Shown here piece after piece: positions 33,850-41,551 of a stretch of 64,000 bases of DNA; the first letter of the stretch is position 1; each line of letters begins with the position of its first letter. Origin of the DNA: Thermoproteota archaeon. Its GTDB lineage: Archaea > Korarchaeota > Korarchaeia > Korarchaeales > Korarchaeaceae. The notes beneath the pieces were generated by a model. That model was not told the origin of the DNA. It searched no databases and saw only the letters and a list, made by a program, of their open reading frames with translations. A program made the translations under genes and the position numbers. The stretch spans positions 623,331 to 687,330 of the forward strand of contig JAOZGC010000002.1 in the NCBI GenBank assembly GCA_027491915.1, read 5' to 3'.

Positions 33850-34317
33850 TCAGGCGTCCGGCCTGAGGAGCCTCCTGACGTACACTATGTCCCGCCTGAC
33901 CTCGTATCCGAGGCTCCGAAACAGGGAGAGGGATGCCTCGTTCCCCTCCTCCACCAGGGCCGAGAAGACCTCCGCCCCCATCCCGGCCAGGGCGGCCTCT
34001 GCCGCCCGGACCAGGGAGGACCCGATTCCCCTCCTCCTGAAGTCCGGGTGGACCGCCAGCCTGTTTATCCAACCCTTCCTCCCGTCGAAGGTGGCCACGG
34101 TCACCCCCACCAGCCTGCCGCCCGAGTAGGCCCCCAGGAACACCACGTGATCGTCTTCGAACTGCCTGGCCAGGGATTCGGGGCTGTCCCTCCCCCTGGG
34201 TCTGTGGGGGAGGCCGGCCGCCTCCCACAGGGAGATAACGCTCCTGAGCTCGCCCGGCGGGATCTCCCTTATCTCGATCCCGCCTCCCCTATCCCCCCGG
34301 TCCACGCCCGCCGTCAC
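33850..34317 (-). CDS. GNAT-family N-acetyltransferase
   Basis: The 155-residue protein has the acetyl-CoA motif LAVHPDFRRRGIGSSLVRAA at residues about 87-106 and ALVEEGNEASLSLFRSLGYE near the C-terminus. The N-terminal half resembles RimI-like acetyltransferases of unknown target. It shares the promoter region 34341-34354 with the divergent deacetylase. Confidence 0.88.
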   Translation of the reverse strand: MTAGVDRGDRGGGIEIREIPPGELRSVISLWEAAGLPHRPRGRDSPESLARQFEDDHVVFLGAYSGGRLVGVTVATFDGRKGWINRLAVHPDFRRRGIGSSLVRAAEAALAGMGAEVFSALVEEGNEASLSLFRSLGYEVRRDIVYVRRLLRPDA

Positions 34318-34340
34318 CAGTCCGCCCGCCCGGTCCGCCC

Positions 34341-34354
34341 GGGAAAAATTCTTA
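34341..34354. promoter_or_regulatory. Divergent promoter region
   Basis: GGGAAAAATTCTTACG is the single A/T-rich stretch between the two genes. It is about 30 bp from the GTG at 34317 on the minus strand and about 33 bp from the ATG at 34380 on the plus strand. Confidence 0.4.
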
Positions 34355-34379
34355 CGCTCGACCCCGCGCCCCCCCGGAG

Positions 34380-35483
34380 ATGGACGTCGGCGGAAGAATT
34401 CCGGCGGCAGCCCTGGCCGCCGCGGCCCTCACCCTAATCGCGCTGGCCCTCCTCTCTGCCCTTCCCGGGCCGGGCCCGGGTCCCACCCCGGGCCCCGACC
34501 AGGGTCCCGAGACGGGCGGGGGACCCCCGGGGGCCGCGGAAAACTCGTCGGCGCCGGATAACAGGACCGAGCTGAGGAGCCTGGACTACTACGCCCTCTT
34601 CCTGGACGAGCTCACCAAGCCCAGGTACCTGACGATGACCCACAGGGAGTTCGCCCTCAGGGTGTCCCAGGGGTGGGAGCCGCCCGGGGACAGGGTCGTC
34701 GTCCTCATCAGGCACGACGTGGATCACGACCCGGAGACGGCCCTAGAGATGGCCGAGATGGAGAGGGAGAGGAACCTGACGGCCAGCTACTACTTCAGGG
34801 TCAGGGCGGACGACTACAACGCCCTGTCGGAGCGGGTATCCTCCATCATCAGGGAGATAAGCTCCTGGGGATTCGAGGTCGGCCTCCACTACGAGGACCT
34901 GTACGCGGCCAACTACAGCGTCGGGAGGGCCGTGGAGCTGCTCAGGCTCGACCTCCAGATCATCAGGTCGGTGGTGCCGACCGTCGACACCGCCTGCGCC
35001 CACGGCAACAGGGCGGACATGCCGGTCACCAACGACAGGATATTCGAGCTCTCCGGCACGGACCCGTCCGACTTCGGCCTGGTGGCCGAGTGCTACAACA
35101 CGGTCCTGCCGCTGGTCCGCAGGTTCCAGCACAGGTACGTGGGGGACAACATGGGGAGGGCCGTGGACTGGATCCGGGAGGTCAGGAACGCCGAGCCCGG
35201 GTGGATAGAGGTCCTTCTGATACATCCGTGCTACTACGCCAGGCGCGGCGGGCCCACGAACCGGCCCGGGTTGACCTCCACCAGGGCCCTGACTTCGGAG
35301 GGGTCGTACCCCCTGGACAGGAGGTGCCCCGCCAGCCTGAGCAGGGTGAGGGGGTCCGACCTGTCCCTGCCGCTGTCGCTGTCCACCAGGATCCTGTCCC
35401 CCCTGTCCGCCCATGACGACGACAGGGCCCTCTCCACGTCGGCGAAGTCGCACTTACCGGGCTGGACCGTCAGGCCCACGTAG
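34380..35483 (+). CDS. Secreted NodB-like polysaccharide deacetylase-like protein, reading into the convergent gene
   Basis: The protein has a signal peptide (Ala/Leu-rich), a Pro/Gly-rich spacer, then VVVLIRHDVDHDPETALEMA near residue 117 (a metal-binding HDVDH variant of the NodB motif), YYFRVRADDYNAL and WGFEVGLHYEDLY with the second His. Recognisable sequence ends near LLIHPCYYA (about codon 287). The remaining 80 or so codons (35240-35483) lie wholly within the antisense of the TatD-like gene and look like shadow sequence. So the true stop is probably lost or the 3' end truncated. Confidence 0.65.
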   Translation: MDVGGRIPAAALAAAALTLIALALLSALPGPGPGPTPGPDQGPETGGGPPGAAENSSAPDNRTELRSLDYYALFLDELTKPRYLTMTHREFALRVSQGWEPPGDRVVVLIRHDVDHDPETALEMAEMERERNLTASYYFRVRADDYNALSERVSSIIREISSWGFEVGLHYEDLYAANYSVGRAVELLRLDLQIIRSVVPTVDTACAHGNRADMPVTNDRIFELSGTDPSDFGLVAECYNTVLPLVRRFQHRYVGDNMGRAVDWIREVRNAEPGWIEVLLIHPCYYARRGGPTNRPGLTSTRALTSEGSYPLDRRCPASLSRVRGSDLSLPLSLSTRILSPLSAHDDDRALSTSAKSHLPGWTVRPT

Positions 35484-36055
35484 TAGCCCTCGGGCACCCT
35501 GGGGATCAGGTCGGGGGTCAGGTGGTCCACCAGCACCCTTTCCCGGCTCAGCGGGGATTCCCCCAGGATCCTGAGCAGGACCCCAAGGACGGCCGCCTTC
35601 CTGACCCTCGGGGTGTGCAGCACCACGGGCCTGTCCATCCTGTCGGCCATCCTCAGCTGCCTCATCAGGACCTCTCTCTCCCTGTCCGACGACGTCTCCA
35701 GGCCGACCTCGCCCAGGAAGTCGGCCTCCGGCAGGAACTCCTCCACGGCCCCGAGGGCCTCCTCCAGCCCCCTCCTGGGCAGGTTCCTCGGGTGTATCCC
35801 GACGCCGACCAGGGGCCTCAGGCCGGCCTCTCGGAGCCTGGGGGCCTCCCCGTCCACGAGCCACCTGAACAGGTCCCTCAGGGTGCTCGGACCGGACGGC
35901 GTCACCGGGACGTAGCTGAGACAGGCCGCCGAGGAGTATCCGGCCTCCCTCAGGGCCTCGAGGGTGGAGAACCCGGTGAACTGGTGGTGGGAGTGGACGT
36001 CGACGAACCTGAAGGGCCTGATGGGGAGGGCCATGTTCCCGGACTCCCCCGCCAT
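35234..36055 (-). CDS. TatD-like metal-dependent hydrolase
   Basis: The 273-residue protein has FVDVHSHHQFTGFSTLEA (metal His pair), GVGIHPRNLPRRGLEEALGA, DFLGEVGLETSSDREREVLM, PVVLHTPRVRKAAVLG and VLVDSDSGRD. These motifs fit the TatD/amidohydrolase group. Its stop lies inside the last codons of the opposite deacetylase frame. A CTATATCC box at about 36081 lies 26 bp upstream of the ATG. Substrate unknown. Confidence 0.75.
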   Translation of the reverse strand: MAGESGNMALPIRPFRFVDVHSHHQFTGFSTLEALREAGYSSAACLSYVPVTPSGPSTLRDLFRWLVDGEAPRLREAGLRPLVGVGIHPRNLPRRGLEEALGAVEEFLPEADFLGEVGLETSSDREREVLMRQLRMADRMDRPVVLHTPRVRKAAVLGVLLRILGESPLSRERVLVDHLTPDLIPRVPEGYYVGLTVQPGKCDFADVERALSSSWADRGDRILVDSDSGRDRSDPLTLLRLAGHLLSRGYDPSEVRALVEVNPGRFVGPPRLA

Positions 36056-36145
36056 CGGGCGCCACCCCCCGGCGCGGATATAGATCTTTCCGGCCCCGGC
36101 CGGGGGCCCCTTTTATAACCCCGGCGGCCGGCCGCCCGACCCGAC

Positions 36146-36667
36146 ATGAGGACGAGGGACGTGGCAGCCTCCGGCGCGCTGGCCGCCCTCTACGCCGCCC
36201 TGGTGGTGGCTCTAGAGCCCATAAGCTTCCTGCAGGTCCAGGTCAGGGTGGCGGACGCTCTGACCGGGCTGGTCCCAGTGATGGGATGGCCCGCCATAGT
36301 CGGGCTGACCCTGGGGACGCTGATAGGGAACCTGGTCAGCCCGCTCGGACCCCTGGACCTCCTCTCGGCCGTCCCGGAGTTCTTCGGGCTCTACGCCGTC
36401 TGGATCCTGAGGAGGAGGTCAGTCCCCCTCGGCCTGTCGGTCTGCGCCGCGGCGGTCTCCGCCTGGGTGGCCCTGCTCCTGGAGGTGGTGCTGGGCCTGC
36501 CCTACCTGCCGTCCCTGGCGTACGTCCTGGCGGGGAGCCTGGTCTCCACGGTGGCCGGTGGGTATGCCGTGTACCTGTGGGCCTCCAGGGCGCTGGCCCC
36601 CCTCTGGGGCGGGGAGGGGGGAGAGGAAGGGGCGAGGGCCCCGGCCCCGGCCCCGACCCAGACCTGA
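36146..36667 (+). CDS. QueT-family membrane protein (ECF-type substrate-binding subunit)
   Basis: The 173-residue protein has six hydrophobic segments and the QueT motif QVQVRVADALTGLVPVMGWP, then GLTLGTLIGNLVSPLGPLDL. QueT proteins are S-components of energy-coupling-factor transporters, usually for queuosine precursors; in archaea the ligand could be an archaeosine precursor. A CCTTTTATAACC box about 31 bp upstream is the promoter. The nearest ECF-type ATPase gene, at 41069, is broken. Confidence 0.85.
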   Translation: MRTRDVAASGALAALYAALVVALEPISFLQVQVRVADALTGLVPVMGWPAIVGLTLGTLIGNLVSPLGPLDLLSAVPEFFGLYAVWILRRRSVPLGLSVCAAAVSAWVALLLEVVLGLPYLPSLAYVLAGSLVSTVAGGYAVYLWASRALAPLWGGEGGEEGARAPAPAPTQT

Positions 36668-36684
36668 CCCCGGATCCGGGCCGG

Positions 36685-37143
36685 TCACCTCGGGGCCAGG
36701 GCCGACGCCGAGGCGGAGGACAACTCGACGCCGGCCTCGGCCAGGCCGCTCCCCCTGTAGAGTATCCCTATGGAGTACCCAGTCAGGATAAGGGCCACCC
36801 CGAGGGCCAGGGCGGCCGACAGGGCGTCCGCCGGGTCCCCGGTGGAGCGGGCCCTCTCGACCCAGGACAGGGCGTGCCCCGCCGCCTCCTCGGCCCCCCC
36901 CGGCGGCATGGCCGCCGCCTCCGGCCTCTCTCCCAGGACCCGCAGCAGGGCCTCCAGGTCCTCGGCGGCCCTGCCCACCCGGGAGATCACCCCCTCCACC
37001 ACCCCGGCCGGGGCCTCGCCCGACCTGAGCAGCCTGGAGTAGGCGGAGAGGGCGGAGGCGGCCAGGCCGGCCGACCTCTCGGCGGCCTCAAGGGCCTCCC
37101 CCATCCTCTCGTCCCAGGGCCTCCACCCCTCCGGCGGGAGCAC
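36685..37143 (-). CDS. Membrane protein of unknown function with one C-terminal segment
   Basis: From GTG 37143 the protein has 152 residues; ATG 37167 overlaps the likely TATA box (TTATATGG, about 37164-37171), so the later start is preferred. It is mostly helical with Ala-rich coils and one hydrophobic segment (AALALGVALILTGYSIGIL). I do not recognise a family. It is convergent with QueT. Confidence 0.5.
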   Translation of the reverse strand: MLPPEGWRPWDERMGEALEAAERSAGLAASALSAYSRLLRSGEAPAGVVEGVISRVGRAAEDLEALLRVLGERPEAAAMPPGGAEEAAGHALSWVERARSTGDPADALSAALALGVALILTGYSIGILYRGSGLAEAGVELSSASASALAPR

Positions 37144-37278
37144 GGCCCGGATCCACGTCGGACCCATATAACCGTTCTGACCCCGAGCGGCGCCCGGCCG
37201 GCAGGAGGCCTGCCCGGGGATGGACCGAATCGGGCGTCCGTCGGGGAGCTCGGGCCCGGGATTCCGCCCCGGCGGGCC

Positions 37279-37683
37279 TCACCCCGACCCGCCGGGCCCG
37301 GGGCCGCGCCCCCTCGCGAGCCTCTCCACGACCCCCTCCGCCACGTCGAGCAGGTTGGCCATCTCCCTGAGCTCCCCCTCGGTGATCCTGTAATACTCGT
37401 GGGCTATCAGGTTCCCCAGGAAGATCAGCCTCTTCAGGGCCGAGAGCTCCTCGCCGCCGATCACGCCCTCCTCGCGCATGATCTGGAATATGTCCGAGTA
37501 GGTGGCAGGATACCTGCCCAGGCCGACCACGTACCTCTCGCCGATCTCTATGAGGGAATTCGCCGCCTGGAAGCACTCCATGGCCAGGGCGGTGTAGACC
37601 AGGTAGTCGGAGAGATCCCTCTCCCTCAGCTCCCTGACCCTCCTGAGGTGGGAGACGAACCTCGCCAGCTCACTCGACCTCAA
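37279..37683 (-). CDS. HEPN (DUF86-type) protein with altered active-site motif
   Basis: The 134-residue protein is DUF86-like: MECFQAANSLIEIGERYVVG then LKRLIFLGNLIAHEYYRI. The usual R-x4-H-x-Y motif reads G-x4-H-x-Y: the codon is GGG where relatives have Arg, one base from AGG, the dominant Arg codon here. So RNase activity is probably lost or weakened. The MNT partner lies upstream with a 14-bp overlap. Confidence 0.8.
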   Translation of the reverse strand: MRSSELARFVSHLRRVRELRERDLSDYLVYTALAMECFQAANSLIEIGERYVVGLGRYPATYSDIFQIMREEGVIGGEELSALKRLIFLGNLIAHEYYRITEGELREMANLLDVAEGVVERLARGRGPGPGGSG

Positions 37684-38035
37684 GAAGCGTCTCCTCCGCC
37701 CTCCTGTACATGCGCGAGTGCTCGAGGTACGTCCTTACGGTCCTGAACTTGACCTCTTCGAACTTCCCCTCGTCCCTCAGGTAGAGCACCCTCCCCTCCC
37801 TCAGGACCTCGAACTGAATGTAGGGGGGCAACCTGTGGAACAGGACCAGGTCCACCTCTCGAGAGTAGAGGCTCCCGAGCTCCGCCTCGTCCTCGGGGGT
37901 GGGGTCGTCCACCACGACCGCCAGGTCCACATCGGAGAGCGGCGTGACCTCTCCCCTGGCGGCGGAACCGAACAGCACCACGGCCAGCACCTTCTCGTGA
38001 GACCTCAGCCTCTCCAGCAGCCGCCCCAGGTCCAT
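37670..38035 (-). CDS. MNT-type nucleotidyltransferase with intact motif
   Basis: The 121-residue protein contains AVVLFGSAARGEVTPLSDVD then LAVVVDDPTPEDEAE, a full GS...DxD motif, and VDLVLFHRLPP. It is the partner of the altered HEPN gene downstream. A GATTTAAG box at about 38060 lies 25 bp upstream of the ATG, which fits a leaderless start. Confidence 0.82.
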   Translation of the reverse strand: MDLGRLLERLRSHEKVLAVVLFGSAARGEVTPLSDVDLAVVVDDPTPEDEAELGSLYSREVDLVLFHRLPPYIQFEVLREGRVLYLRDEGKFEEVKFRTVRTYLEHSRMYRRAEETLLEVE

Positions 38036-38054
38036 CGCCCCGCGCGCCGCCTCC

Positions 38055-38105
38055 AGGACTTAAATCCCAGATAATAACTAAATACAAAGTTATATATAAT
38101 ATTCC
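38055..38105. promoter_or_regulatory. A/T-rich divergent promoter
   Basis: Two TATA boxes face away: GATTTAAG (minus, about 38057-38064) for the MNT gene and TTATATATAATATT (plus, 38090-38103), 25 bp before the GTG at 38121. The A/T richness of this stretch stands out sharply from its surroundings. Confidence 0.5.
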
Positions 38106-38120
38106 AATTACATATTGGCG

Positions 38121-38450
38121 GTGTCCCGGGGAGAGGGGGAGGGCCGTGGCCCGGGGGTCGGTGACCTCCCGGAACTCCTGAAGGTGCTCTCGGCCCTGAA
38201 GAACGAGATCAGGCTCAGGGTGATAGCGATGCTATCCGAGAAACCGCTGCACGTCTACGAGATCGCCAAGAGGCTCGGGATATCCTACCCCCTGGCTCAC
38301 ATGCACGTCAGCGCCCTCAAGAGGGTCGGGCTGGTGGAGGAGGCCGGGGTCGTGGAGGTGGACGGAAGGAGGAGGGTCCTATACAGGGCGGCCCCCTTCA
38401 GGCTGGTCCTCTCCCCCCGGGAGATAAGGAGGATGGTCGGAGAGGAATAG
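38121..38450 (+). CDS. ArsR-like winged-helix transcription regulator
   Basis: From GTG 38121 (TTG 38115 is also possible) the protein has about 109 residues. LLKVLSALKNEIRLRVIAML, HVYEIAKRLGISYPLAHMHV and KRVGLVEEAGVVEVDGRRRV are the three helices and wing of an ArsR-type DNA-binding domain. No metal-binding Cys set is seen. It is followed directly by three small genes ending in a bactofilin-like gene, which it may regulate. Confidence 0.8.
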   Translation: MSRGEGEGRGPGVGDLPELLKVLSALKNEIRLRVIAMLSEKPLHVYEIAKRLGISYPLAHMHVSALKRVGLVEEAGVVEVDGRRRVLYRAAPFRLVLSPREIRRMVGEE

Positions 38451-38464
38451 GGAGGCGACCGGAG

Positions 38465-38782
38465 TTGGGCGGCTGGCGCGCGCCCGGCCTGCTGGGGCTG
38501 GCGGCGGGGGCGCTCCTCGGGGTGGGGACGCCCGCCCTGGTTTACTCCCCCGGGGACCTGGCCTCGGCCGTCGTCTCGGCCCTGGCGGTGCTCGGCGGGG
38601 TGACCGTGGCCGTGGTGGGGATCGGGGAGATGGAGGCCCTCCCCGGCGAGGGGGGGGCCCAGGGAGAGATAGTCAGGGCGTACGTGGCCAGGCAGAAGGC
38701 GATGCTGGAGCAGCTGGACGAGACCCTGGAGCTCCTGAGGGAGATAAGGGACGCCCTGCGCGCGGGGGTGGGCGAGGGATGA
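38465..38782 (+). CDS. Small protein with two membrane segments and a coiled coil
   Basis: The 105-residue protein has two hydrophobic segments (LLGLAAGALLGVGTPALVY; VVSALAVLGGVTVAVVGIG) and ends with a charged heptad-like helix (AMLEQLDETLELLREIRDAL). The next small protein has a similar coiled coil, so the two could pair. Start TTG 38465; the stop overlaps the next ATG (ATGA). Membrane anchoring of the bactofilin-like product is inferred. Confidence 0.65.
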   Translation: MGGWRAPGLLGLAAGALLGVGTPALVYSPGDLASAVVSALAVLGGVTVAVVGIGEMEALPGEGGAQGEIVRAYVARQKAMLEQLDETLELLREIRDALRAGVGEG

Positions 38783-38916
38783 CGGGGGACCCGGAGCTCA
38801 AGTACGAGGACCTGACCTACGACGAGGTGGAGATCCTGATCTTCAAGAGGCTCAGGGAGGTGAACGAGACGCTCAGGGAGATAAGGGATCTCCTGAGGAG
38901 GCTGGGAGGTGGGTGA
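38779..38916 (+). CDS. 45-residue coiled-coil protein
   Basis: ATG 38779 overlaps the previous TGA, and the frame runs to TGA 38914-38916, which overlaps the next ATG. Its C-terminal helix FKRLREVNETLREIRDLL closely resembles the helix that ends the preceding protein (LETLELLREIRDAL type), suggesting duplication or paired assembly. Its tight fit between two genes is the main evidence that it is real. Confidence 0.6.
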   Translation: MTGDPELKYEDLTYDEVEILIFKRLREVNETLREIRDLLRRLGGG

Positions 38917-39704
38917 TGAGGGTTGACCGGAGGCGGAGGAGGTGGAGGGGGGAGAAGTTCGAGAGGTACCTCAACCCGGGGAGACCCGGAGGAGGGGTCT
39001 CGATCTCAGGGGCCGGCAGGTTCGTGGAGGGGCAGATCCTGACCGTCGGCGGCTCCGCCCGGATCTCCCGAGACCTGGAGGTGGAGCTCCTCACCGTCGG
39101 CGGCTCCCTGAGGGCCGACGGGAGGGTCAGGGCGGAGACGGCCAGGATAGGCGGCTCCGCCAGCTTCAGGTCGCTGGAGGCCAAGAGGCTCTCGGCCGGC
39201 GGATCCATCTCGATAGAGGAGACCCTGAAGGTGGACTCCGGCAGCCTTGGGGGGGCCGTGAGGGTCGGAGAGGTCCGCGCGGGGACCCTCTCCGTGGGAG
39301 GGTCCATCAGGGCCCGTAGGATAGAGGCGGAGGTTCTCAGGATAGATCTCGGCGGGGGGAGCGAGGTGGACGAGATAAAGGCCGGGATCCTGAGGGTCAG
39401 GAGGTCGAGGGGCGGCCTCCTCGGGTCGCTGCTGGGCCTCGGCGCGGGATCCCTCAGGGCCCGCAGGATAGAGGCCGACAGCGCCGACGTGGAGTGGGTG
39501 GAGTGCGACGAGATGGTGGTGGGCAACGCCAGGATCGGGAGGGGTTGCAGGATAGGCAGGCTCTCCTACTCAGGGGAGGTCAGGATCGAGAGGGGGGCCT
39601 CCGTCCGGGAGACAGAGAGGCGGCCGGCCGGGGAATGGGCTGAAGGGGAAGCGTCGAGTGCCGGGGAGGGGGAGGCAAGTGAGGGAGACGTCGGGGGAAG
39701 CTGA
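38916..39704 (+). CDS. Bactofilin-like polymer-forming beta-helix protein
   Basis: The 262-residue protein is built of short repeats: EGQILTVGGSARISRDLEVE, LLTVGGSLRADGRVRAE, ARIGGSASFRSLEAKRLS, AGGSISIEETLKVDSG, LSVGGSIRARRIEAEVL. Each 'xGGS' turn is followed by a strand, the mark of bactofilin-type right-handed beta helices. Bactofilins polymerise into cytoskeletal scaffolds in bacteria; an archaeal role is not established. The Lys/Glu/Gly-rich tail is unstructured. It is the last of four coupled genes. Confidence 0.7.
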   Translation: MRVDRRRRRWRGEKFERYLNPGRPGGGVSISGAGRFVEGQILTVGGSARISRDLEVELLTVGGSLRADGRVRAETARIGGSASFRSLEAKRLSAGGSISIEETLKVDSGSLGGAVRVGEVRAGTLSVGGSIRARRIEAEVLRIDLGGGSEVDEIKAGILRVRRSRGGLLGSLLGLGAGSLRARRIEADSADVEWVECDEMVVGNARIGRGCRIGRLSYSGEVRIERGASVRETERRPAGEWAEGEASSAGEGEASEGDVGGS

Positions 39705-39849
39705 GATCGGGCCCGGCCGGAGCTCGCGTCGGGGGTATCCCGGATCTCCGTGGAGATCAGGCTGCTGCCGCCCGCCATGTTGGTGGGGGGTCGGGCCCGT
39801 CGAGGTGACGCTCCGGGTCATCTGACCAGGCGCCCGGGCCCCCCTCCCA

Positions 39850-40995
39850 TCAGACCCCGATCTCGTAGAGGAAGTACGGCAGGTCCTCGCGGGAGAGGAC
39901 CGTCACGCCCCGCGGGTACCTCCTCCTGGCCCTACCGCACTTCACCTCCACCCTGAGGTCCCCGGCCACCGCGTCCACCTCGTACCCGTCCCTGTAGTAG
40001 TAGACCTCCCCGTACCTGCGGAGGAGGTGCTCCTGGACCACCCACTCGCACAGGGCGTCCTCGCCGACCTCCCCCCTAGGCCCCAGGAGGGCCGACGGGA
40101 TCATGGGATCCCTGAAGAAGACCTTCTTCTCCTTCCTGAAGGAGATCCTGCCGCCGGACCTCCAGTAGGCCACCCCCACGACGAACAGATCCTCCAAGAG
40201 CTCCAGGTACTCCCTGACGGTCACGTGGGACACCCCGATCTCCCTGGCTATTGAGTTGTAGCTCAGGGCGGAGGGGGCCTTCTCCACTACCTGGTAAATC
40301 ACCTGCCTGGCTATCCTGGCGCTCCTGCCGGCCCTGGCCACCTCCCTGTCGATCTGGTCGGGCACCTCCTCCTCGAAGGACGGATCCCCGTTCACCGACC
40401 TGGGGAACCCGCCGACGGACAGGTACTCCTCGAACGCGGCCTCCAGCCCGGAAGGACCGTAACCCCTCACGTCGGCGAACTCCCGGAAGCTAAGGGGGAG
40501 GACCTCGACGTCCCTGCCCATCCCTCTCCTCCCGACGAAGGACTCCGAGTACCTCCTGACCCTAACGGAGGAGGAGCCGCTCACCACGACCGCCCTGCGG
40601 GCCAGGAACCCGCCGTCTATCAGGCCCCTCACCACCCGCCACCAGTACTCCAGGCCCGTGACCTCGTCCAGGATCACCTTGTCGACCCTGGCGGGGAGCC
40701 TCGTCAGGGTGGACCTCAGCTCCCTTAGGTCGACGATCAGGTCGCAGTCCACGTACGCCACCGACCTGGGGTCCGCCCCTCCCTCCACCAGCTCCCTTAT
40801 CAGCATCTTGAGGCCCGTGGTCTTCCCGACCTGCCTCGGTCCCAGGACGAAGTTCAGCGATGGGGGGACCAGGGACAGCCGATCCAGCCACCCCGGCCTC
40901 CACCTGTACTCGGCGGCCTCCAGCCTGGAGAGGTGCGGGTCCCTCATGTGCCACCGGTCGTCGTGCCACCACGGGTTGAGCGGCTCCAGCCTCAT
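39850..40995 (-). CDS. DUF4143-type AAA ATPase
   Basis: The 381-residue protein has Walker A LNFVLGPRQVGKTTGLKMLI at residues about 48-67, Walker B-like VDKVILDEVTGLEYW and VVVSGSSSVRVRRYSESFVG, then LPLSFREFADVRGYG and YLSVGGFPRSV. The C-terminal half holds a helix-turn-helix-like SYNSIAREIGVSHVTVREYL and a nuclease-like YEVDAVAGDLRVEVKCG (PD-(D/E)xK pattern). Such ATPases are common in archaea and of unknown role. The promoter at 41018 has a perfect TATA palindrome. Confidence 0.85.
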   Translation of the reverse strand: MRLEPLNPWWHDDRWHMRDPHLSRLEAAEYRWRPGWLDRLSLVPPSLNFVLGPRQVGKTTGLKMLIRELVEGGADPRSVAYVDCDLIVDLRELRSTLTRLPARVDKVILDEVTGLEYWWRVVRGLIDGGFLARRAVVVSGSSSVRVRRYSESFVGRRGMGRDVEVLPLSFREFADVRGYGPSGLEAAFEEYLSVGGFPRSVNGDPSFEEEVPDQIDREVARAGRSARIARQVIYQVVEKAPSALSYNSIAREIGVSHVTVREYLELLEDLFVVGVAYWRSGGRISFRKEKKVFFRDPMIPSALLGPRGEVGEDALCEWVVQEHLLRRYGEVYYYRDGYEVDAVAGDLRVEVKCGRARRRYPRGVTVLSREDLPYFLYEIGV

Positions 40996-41017
40996 CTTGA
41001 CACTTCACTTTCAACGA

Positions 41018-41049
41018 TTTATATATAAATTGACAGCGAACTGTCAATT
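41018..41049. promoter_or_regulatory. Palindromic TATA box with adjoining perfect inverted repeat
   Basis: TTTATATATAAA (41018-41029) is a 12-bp perfect palindrome centred 28 bp from the ATG at 40995. AATTGACAG (41028-41036), loop CGAA, CTGTCAATT (41041-41049) is a 9-bp perfect inverted repeat overlapping its edge. It could be an operator over a bidirectional promoter. Confidence 0.6.
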
Positions 41050-41068
41050 AGGAGGGGGAGAGAAACGA

Positions 41069-41545
41069 TTGCATATTCCGGCCGTCCCGGCCCCCCGCGA
41101 CCGCCAAGATCAGGGGCCTGAGCTTCACCTATTTCGGGAGAGAAGGGCCGGTCCTGAGAGACGTGACCTTGAGATAGACGCGGGAGAGTCCGTCCTGCTC
41201 GTGGGGAGGAGCGGCAGCGGGAAGTCGACGGTCATCAAGTCGATCAACGGCCTCATACCAAACAGGTACAGGGGGAGGTACGAGGGAGAGGTCGGGGTCA
41301 TGGGGGGCTGGTGGAGGGGGGCCTGACGAGGATCTCCAGGCTGGTCGGCACGGTCATGCAGAGGTCGGCGAGCAGCTGGTGCTCCCCAACGTGGCGGACG
41401 ACGTTGCCTCCGGCCCCTCGAACCTCTGCCTCCCCAGGGGGGAGGTAGCCGAGAGGGTGGAGGGGCCCCGTCCCCGGTGGCCGCCGCCTACATGGCCGTC
41501 CTCGACTCGAGGCTGTCCGGGATCCCCCCCGGCGCCGTGACCGCA
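41069..41545 (+). pseudogene. Decayed ECF-type ABC transporter ATPase
   Basis: Fragments of one ABC ATPase can be followed through at least three frame changes: GLSFTYFGREGPVLRDVTL; then IDAGESVLLVGRSGSGKSTV (Walker A); then LTRISRLVGTVMQ; then EQLVLPNVADDVASGPSNL. The order and spacing match EcfA-type ATPases of ECF transporters. The signature and Walker B are lost. The TTG at 41069 follows the palindromic promoter. So this is a genuine pseudogene. Confidence 0.75.
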
Positions 41546-41551
41546 CCCGCC

